Shown here one piece after another: positions 56,610 through 64,000 of a stretch of DNA of 64,000 nucleotides. The stretch's first letter is position 1. Every line of letters starts with the position of its first letter. The translations under genes and the position numbers were made by a program. Source of the DNA: Diploscapter coronatus (Eukaryota; Nematoda; Chromadorea; Rhabditida; Rhabditidae); the NCBI GenBank assembly GCA_964036155.1, contig OZ038423.1, positions 8,199,249-8,263,248 on the forward strand, written 5' to 3'. The notes below the pieces were generated by a model. The model had not been told where the DNA came from. It worked only from the letters and a program-made list of their open reading frames with translations, and searched no databases.

Positions 56610-59368
56610 TTTTTATCACCATCTACCAAATTATCATATTCGATTCTGTCCGACAATTATTTGCACAAAATTGTCGCATTGAAAAGCTGAAAAAGATGCG
56701 CATAGAACGACAAACACACAAATCAGAGAAGAGTGAGGAAAAGGCGATGTTCTAAAAGTCGAAAATCATATGAAAGCAACCTTACCGAATCTAATCATAT
56801 TTTGTCTTGAATACAAATTTCAATGACTTGTTTAATCTAGATCTGATCTAGCTTATCATAATACTTCATTTTGAATTGAAATGTGTATTTAGGCCTGTTA
56901 CAATGTTGTAAAATTGATTTCTTTCTGTAGGCAATAATAGTGGAATTATGGCTTTTCTTAGTTTTATAAAATATGTTGGCTAAATTTCTGGCTACAATTC
57001 ATTCTAAAACCTGGGACTATGCATTCTGTCTTCCTCTGCATTATTCTATCTTTGTGGCTGTGAGTCGTGCAGCATATGCATATTCTGTTTGCTTATCCAT
57101 TTTATACATACCTTTTCAAGCTCTCTCGCTCTAGCATTCCCTTTCTTTCCTTTTTCTTTCGTTCAACCTAACCTACGTTCGGTAGCATGCAGCATGCCTT
57201 ATGTACAATATCTCCTTTCAATAAGATCTTCGATCCAATTGATATTTTAGATACCACAAAGAGTAGTCATGATTTTATTAGAATTATTTTCACTCAATGA
57301 GTTTTTTTGTAAAATTCTTTGAATCTGTTCTGTCTAATTTTGCATATTTAGTCGGAATAAGCAGTCTTCTATAATCAAATTGGAGATAATAATTATAGGG
57401 AACAAAAATAGGGCTCGTAAAGATTTGCAAAATGCTGACAACATTAACCGATTTCTATACTGGTATATGTAGAGAATCTCATTATCGGTTTATCACTTAT
57501 TACATCGGGTGTCTGAGAATTGTTAATTCATTAAAGTATCATGGAAAGTAATCCTATCAGTAAAACCAACAGTTACATTTCACTTTCATTTATCAGCTAA
57601 TGTGCAAATTCACGTGGTTGTCAACAAGCTTTCCAGTCTCGTTTTGCGAAGAACGAGCTCGGAGCTCTGCGAGAATTGTTGACAGTCGCGAGTTTGCAAG
57701 ATCGAAGCCATTTTCTTCCCTATTTTTCTCAAACTTTTCACATTTCCTCTCTTCCTTCACTCCCTATTCTCCCCTTCTTATTCGTCTTTCTATTGTTTGA
57801 TTCGTCTGTTTCGATGCAAAGACGTCTATGCTCGTATCAGTTTTCCTTTTGGGACTGTACAAAAGTGTTTCTTCTTGATTTCTGCCGGTTTCATATTGAT
57901 TTTTGTTTAGTTTTCCTAAATCTTTGATTAATCATTTACACACTTCATCTTTATGCATTGTGATTCACCATTTCATTTTGACACTCTGCCGATTTGTCTG
58001 TTTGTTTGCGGCTATCCTGCAATTACGCACTTATCAAGTTGTTATCGCCTGAATCAGCGCTGCATTCAGAGCAGCTCACTATTTGACTATTCGATTCACG
58101 ATTGTCAGTATAAGGAATGTGTGTAGGCAAGAAAATGTACACAAAGCCCTGAAGGCTACTTTCCCTCTGCTTCCCTCTTCTTCATATTCTCTCATGCTAA
58201 TGTCTGTCTTCCCCATACTATTTCTTCAATTGCTACGTTTCTCCTAGCATCTTTCCGCTCTTTCTGCATTCCGCATTTGGAAAGCTCCCTGTAGCGAATC
58301 GTAAAAATCGATTTCGACCATCATTTCGTGCTTCTCTCTGCTCCCCTTCCCTCTATCCTACGAGACTTTCCCTGTGGGAGCGTTTCTCTTCTGATTCATT
58401 TCCCCTCTCATCGCTTCGTATTTCCTTTTTAGTCGATCAAATCTCATTTTTATCGTTAGGCTTTTCCGACCCATTTATATTTTAAAAGTTTCATTACTTT
58501 ATGGAGACGAAAATAAGCAAATTTCATCATGTGCAAAATAACATATCTAGTGCATACATGACGCCCATGGCTTGCAGACAATTTCTGATTTATTTTAACC
58601 GAAATATCACAAAATCGTGCGCATGTGTACGTACTAAATATTTCGTAATTTCTTCGCTTGCTAATAATTCATTTTTTATTACTTTCCTCAGACAATGAAG
58701 TATTCAGAATGAATAATATTGTTCGTTTCTTTTTTTGTAGAGAAAATTAATAAGATCATAATAATGGAGCAGTTCTATAATATATTCATTCATAAAGCTT
58801 ACGCAACATCTGCATATTTTGCATTTATTGTATCATTTGGCCACTTTGTACTTTCTGAATGGATAATTCATATCTGCAGATGTGCCTTTCCCTTATCCTT
58901 TCCACCTCCCTTATCACCTTATCAGCTCAATTTCATCTCCCAGCGAATTAGAGCCTTCGTCTTTTTATGTCACATCATACTGCGCCCGTATTTCAGACGG
59001 CATTTCCCGAGCCTATTTTTAGAGTGGCTTGCGAGATTTTCTTGTAGCGTCTAACGATCAGAGCCTTAGCAGAGCGACTGAGCGGTTGCCATGGATAGAA
59101 GATTCCTTAGCACTGAAGACAGAGTGAAACGAGCAGAAAAGCAGAAGAACGTCGAAATAATGAAGTGCAAGATGTGAAGAGTGAAAACAGCAAATAGAGG
59201 GGAAATGAGACGAAAAAGAATGAGACAAAAGAGATTGCAGAGACAAAGTATCAGCAAAAAAGGCATGTGTGCAGAGTCAGGCAGTCAGAGGCGTCTAATC
59301 AGTGAGAGCCTTGTGCTTGTGCTTTATATTAATCTGTTTTCCACTTCATTTCAATAGGCATTTTAAAC

Positions 59369-59497
59369 GAATTCGGCAACCACGAAAAGATACCACGGCT
59401 TTTTTACGAAGAAACTCTAAGCTCCGCCCCCTACTTTTTTCCCTCTTGTGTCTAAAGACGTGGTGACGTGGTATCTTTTCGTAATTGCCACGAATTC
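59369..59497. mobile_element. 129-bp foldback element
   Basis: GAATTCGGCAACCACGAAAA plus GATACCACG pairs with CGTGGTATCTTTTCGTAATT plus GCCACGAATTC. The loop contains GCTCCGCCCCC. Likely a short MITE. Confidence 0.7.
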
Positions 59498-60441
59498 ACC
59501 TCCTGTTTGATCCCTGTAGTCAAGTAGCCACTATTTCGGGCGAACTATGTGTTCTGATGAAACTTTTGTAGCAATTTTCACGTTTTTGCTCAAAATAATA
59601 TGCATTCTGTACAATTAGATGCGCGGAAAATTATATTCGCCTTCTTTATGCCTATGATAAATTGTCTCAGATAGCTAAAGGCTTTTTCGTGAATCAATTT
59701 TATTTAGTATCTCATTTGAATTTATTTCCGAAATTATTGTTTTGTTCCAAATTAATCCCTAAGAAAAAAATCATGGAAGAATGAACAGGCGATATCCTCG
59801 ATGTTATTTTCACATACTTCGCATTCTTGGCCTTGTCCAGACAAGATTCCATATCCTTATGCTCTTACGTCTGTCACATGCTAGTCAACAATAATTGTTT
59901 CCTCTGACAAATCGTTTCCACACTCTGTCAACTCCAATAACTATGAAAATAGTCGAGAAGTTAAACTTCAACCATTTATGATAGGGAAGTTTCGTCATCC
60001 ATCACTGCTATCTATATCTAGCTAAGTGAGAATAATGACAAAATTCGTCTAATTTTCTTCGTTTTCGATATTGTACCGTCAAATGTGGTAATTATTTATT
60101 TAGCTCCGTAAAGAGATAACAATTCATATTATCGCCATTCTCGATTCCATCGGATTATGCGCATGAATGTCATCATATCTTTGCCCTATTTGCTCACAAA
60201 GCGTGGCTGCGCAGCGTTTGTGAGAATTTTGTGGATTTCGGATTTTCCCAATCCCATCGAATATCCTCTTAACGCGGTGGATAATATTTCTCGGGCAAAA
60301 GTAAAACTGAATACGAATTTCGTATCAAACTTATTCAATCTAGCTATACAATTTATAGTTCACTCCATGAATTACGCAGTTTTGTTCGTGATCTATCATT
60401 TTTGGTTCTAAGTTTGGTCGAAACGAGTCGTTGGATTGCAG

Positions 60442-63400
60442 AGAAATTGGCGACGTGAGTCGGAGTTCATCAGACAATCGGCGCTCGCCTCGCCGCAGGC
60501 GGACGCATCACGACGATGCACGGCCAGGGGCAGGGGCGCATTCCACCAAACCGAGCAGTTCGGGTGCAGCACGACGAAGAGACGCACGAGATGAGAGGAT
60601 AAGTCAACAGACAAGAAACAGGGACAGAGAGCGGGAGTCGGATGGCAGGGCACGCCCCTCTTCGAGTGTTGCTGCCATTCCGCCTGTCGGTCATATGGTC
60701 ATCAACATGAAGACGACAATCACCACACAGGGCTGTCACAATGGAGTCATCGTGCAGAGTGGAATTCAGGGTAGTGGAGCCGGAGCGTCGCATGGGAGTA
60801 TGTCTTTAGAATATTTTTTCGAAAAAAAAAAAAAAAAGTATTATGCGAAATTGCATCTATTATATATTGAGGGAAATTTTGTGGTATTGTTTCATATATT
60901 TCAAAATTCAGCTTCGTTCTTGGATGATAATTGAAAATGTGAAAACCTGATTGATAAATAGCAATCATTTATCCTGAACTTTTCCATTTGCTTCAGAGCA
61001 TGGTCTTCAAAATATGTAGATGTGTTGCAAGACTTTTCTAAATCAATTCCAACTTTATATTCACGATCATTATTACAGCTTCTGGATGGTATGTACCATC
61101 ACGAATACCCCAAGTCGATGCCTCTTCCTCTCGACAAGACAGTCGACTTGACCGGACAGCTTCTCCTGCTCCTCTGCCCATTCAAATGATGCCTTCTACA
61201 AGTCAGGAGAATATTCATTCTGGTGAGTCAATCATTGCTTCTTTCAATAATAATAATAGGTTCGCGGAAGGATTTTTATGAAAAAATTGCGAGGAAAATA
61301 ATAGAAAAGCTGGAAGAGCAAAATAGATTTCAAATTCATTGTGTAACTCCATCCGTTTTTCTCTCCCATAATTTTGGATCCAACTTCATAAATGCCTGCA
61401 GCAATGAATCATAGATAAGTAGAATTTCTATTGGAATGACTTCTCGGCATTATAAATAGGATCTATACAACAGACGACATCGCGAATAGTGCACTTCGAA
61501 TTTTAGTATCTACTCATTTTTCGTTGAATTTCTCACTGTAAATAATGCGCTTTTCTTCTGCTTTATTTGACCTGCTGCCTGGCGCTTTATTGTTGGGCTT
61601 TTTCATTTTTTCACTGCCACTTTTCCATTCAACTTCCTGTCAAACTGCTGCTCTCCAGCTACGACTTTAGTAGCTGTTTTTCGGCTTCCTTGCCTTATTC
61701 TTTTTCTATTCTTTACCTTTTCACGTTCCCCCTCCACGTTGCTCTCCATCGACTCCTCCCCCTTTTCGTGGGAATTGCCTTGGGAGAGATTTGGTCTCTG
61801 TTACTGCTGCCGTTGCTCGGTCTATAGAATTTAGTTTATCTCCTCGGATTTCTCCTCATCAAATTCTATCTCGATAGAAGACTCACTTTTGTATTAGTAT
61901 TTCACACTAAATACGTCTTACAAAATGTCGATGGTATTACATGAAAGAGCGACTAGAATGATGTATGAAAGGGCCACTTATGGTAAGTTCAAAGTGAATA
62001 AATTAGGAGTTAGATTAATAGTCATTATGCAAAGTTAAATGACCAAATTTTCTCCATTCAGGCTATCGCAGTTCAACCCCGCCACGAATGCCTTCTCCGT
62101 TGCATCGTTCATCATCTCCGATTTATTCCTTCAAAGGTCCCGACTCTCCTCCAGACGAATTCATTCAACCGACCAAAGTCACCCTCAACGTCTTCAATCC
62201 ACCGGTAAGCAATTCTTGAGCGATATTATTTTGCGTGTTATAACTTCGAAAATTCACTTGCTCTTTAATTAGTTTCTTTTTCATTTTTTTACATTGATGA
62301 CACGCAAATATTTTCCCTATTGCTCAGCCCCGTGTCTCCATCCATCTCTGCCTCTGCGCACATATCGCATTTCTCTCGTTTTCGTTTCTTCATCGTGGTT
62401 GAAGGTCTCGAGTTTTGGGTATTCTGTTTACCTGGAGGGACGAATAGTGAAAGTAAAGCATGAGACGCCAAGCCGTATGGACTTCTCATATAAATTTTTT
62501 TTCTTCCTCAAATTCTCGCAATCTTTTCCTTCCTCTATTTCCCTCTGCGTTTATTTGCATTGCCTGGAAGAGCGTCAAGCATCGTTGCTGACGAGAAGCG
62601 CTAACAACTGAAATCGAGAGTCCAACGAGAGAGAAGAGTGAAAGCTATACGGTCACACACTACATCACACATCGTAAATAATCTAACAGTCTCAAAATAT
62701 AACATCCATAGCAAAACAGCATAGATGGGAAAATTTAGCAACGAGAGTCGCGTGCAGAAGATCGTTCTCCTTCACGAGATCGAGACTGGCCTTCAGCTAT
62801 CGACAGGAGAAGAGATCCAAGAGAAGATATTGTCGCATTACCACCGGTAAATTATGATCTAAATTTGTTCAACAGTAAGAATTGATGCTTCAGAGTCGCT
62901 ATGGAACACCAGTGCAATCGTACGAAGTTGGACTTCGAAGAACGAGACCTGAGAATGCAGACGCACTCATCGATGATGCCGTCACAACGACGACAACCGT
63001 CGAAGTATTCAGAACGACGGTAATCAGAGAAGAGATGTTCGCGGTTCAATTTTTTCGTAAACCGAACCGCAGACATCTCTGAATCAGAGTAACGCCCAAA
63101 GTTAGGACAATTATGATTATGAAAGCAGCCTGGATGGTCCAATTATCGTGGACCAATTTGAATAAAACTTGCGGAAATTCATGACTCAGCGAGAAGAATA
63201 TTTTTGTGCAAACTTCATTCAAATCGACTCACAATAATTGAACCTAGCGGGCTGAGTTGATGAATTCGTAATTCTAATTGTTTCAATTTTTCAACTGTTA
63301 ATGTTTGCATAGAGCAGTATTGAAACAATCACTTCAGATGGACGATGCACCCGATTTCGTTGCACTGCCCCCTCCTCCTGCTCCAGGCATAGACGACCGT

Positions 63401-63910
63401 CCCCAACTCCTTCGAGTTCACGGACCATCGTATGAGAGTTGGTCCGCCGCAAGGCAGGCTCCTTATTTTTATCAACCAGCCCTTATCTCTGCAACTGCCA
63501 CAAGAAAATTCTAAATCTGTTGCATTTTTCCCTCGTGGACCATTCCACACTGCCCTTTCCACTTGATCGACTGTTTGCTTTGCTCGACACAAGCATCGGT
63601 CGGTCAGCTGGAGAAAGATTATCAATAGGTGCAGAAGAAAGAGGAATCACTTATATCTATCAATATATTGAGAAATAACTTGTGGAGTGGCAGAAAGTGA
63701 ATTACAATTTATTAATTCCTCAAAAATTCAACTTCAACTCCAATTCTACTTGTGAGAGTTGTCCTTTTGAACAGGAAAGGCCATACTATTTGTTAATTTC
63801 AGGAGAGAGACGTTGATCAGTGATAGACCTGTTGCTCCGTTGAAAGATGCCAGCAAGGCTGTCCAATGGAAGGAAAGACTCGTCGAATCAAGTCAGGCCA
63901 GTGAAAGAAG
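60442..63910 (+). CDS. unrecognised disordered Arg/Ser/Pro-rich protein, internal part
   Basis: Seven exons keep one open phase: 60442-60797, 61079-61222, 62062-62204, 62739-62846, 62894-63019, 63338-63429 and 63803-63910. The last ends at a GTGCTT donor, so the gene continues past the window; the first begins in phase 2, so an upstream exon is missing. About 358 residues are visible. They are low complexity: RRSPRRRRTHH, many Ser/Arg pairs, STPPRMPSPLHRSSSP, PDSPPDEFIQP, RSPSRDRDWPS and VALPPPPAPG. A more ordered stretch VGHMVINMKTTITTQGCHNG sits at about residue 90, and the last exon has DASKAVQWKERLVESSQASE, which may open a helix. Such composition is common in cytoskeletal scaffolds and RNA-processing factors, but I cannot assign a family. 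A MITE copy lies in the intron 63020-63337. Confidence 0.6.
63091..63300. mobile_element. about 210-bp MITE, copy 2
   Basis: Shares CCAATTATCGTGGA, GAAATTCA, TTCAAAT.GACTC.CAATAATT and the A/T-rich inverted ends (GGACAATTATGATTATGAA with its complement TTCGTAATTCTAATTG) with the element at 17467-17665. The ends are more diverged than in copy 1. Confidence 0.65.
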
Positions 63911-64000
63911 GTGCTTTTGACAAAAGTGGATATTAAGAATACTCGCGAAATTGTGAGCTCATGACGTGCGTAATAGTGTAAAATGAATCCTGTTTCTCAA

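Larger units (their letters stand above)
56536..60441. other. intergenic/5' region of the last gene
   Basis: Pyrimidine-rich blocks on the plus strand at 57.7-57.8 and 58.15-58.4 kb, an AG-rich block at 59.1-59.25 kb, and a hairpin element at 59369-59497. It may hold undetected upstream exons or the promoter of the gene at 60442. No exon is supported. Confidence 0.45.

Overview
The window looks like AT-rich nuclear DNA from a free-living nematode, probably of the rhabditid type. Genes are split by many very short introns (often 39-60 nt) with TTTCAG/TTTTAG acceptors. The recognisable products are nematode/metazoan: linker histone H1, a furin-type convertase, a CELF/ETR-1 RNA-binding protein, F-box proteins, a chemoreceptor-like 7TM protein and a thrombospondin-type-1 protein. 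The motif GAGACGCAG, the complement of the CTGCGTCTC element reported in Caenorhabditis promoters, also occurs. All exon models were built by hand from the sequence by matching splice sites, reading phase and family motifs; none was checked by alignment or RNA data.

Layout. 1-2123 (minus): 5' part of a BARD1/BRCA1-like RING gene, running off the left edge. 2606-5436 (minus): 11-exon, 400-residue seven-membrane-segment receptor. 5.6-6.6 kb: inverted repeats. 6686-9080 (minus): F-box/kelch gene of 15 exons whose seven-exon kelch cassette is tandemly duplicated inside the reading frame. 10308-12316 (plus): intron-containing histone H1. 12.3-27.2 kb: a 15-kb non-coding or regulatory region with pyrimidine-rich blocks, MITE-like elements, a hairpin and GAGACGCAG motifs. 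27244-34055 (plus): furin-type proprotein convertase of 16 exons and 708 residues. 36251-40942 (minus): 19-exon, 784-residue thrombospondin-type-1 protein with a Thr-rich stretch. 43147-51867 (plus): etr-1/CELF gene with three RRMs, and a possible internal promoter at 46.8-46.9 kb. 54977-56535 (plus): F-box gene with one in-frame stop. 60442-63910 (plus): seven exons of an unrecognised disordered Arg/Ser/Pro-rich protein running off the right edge.

The genes do not form an operon or an obvious pathway. Orientation alternates and most intergenic spaces exceed 1 kb. The structures most worth following are the intragenic kelch cassette duplication, the TSP1-like protein with a reduced cysteine set, the large motif-bearing region upstream of the convertase, the possible short CELF isoform, and several foldback/MITE families, one present in two copies.
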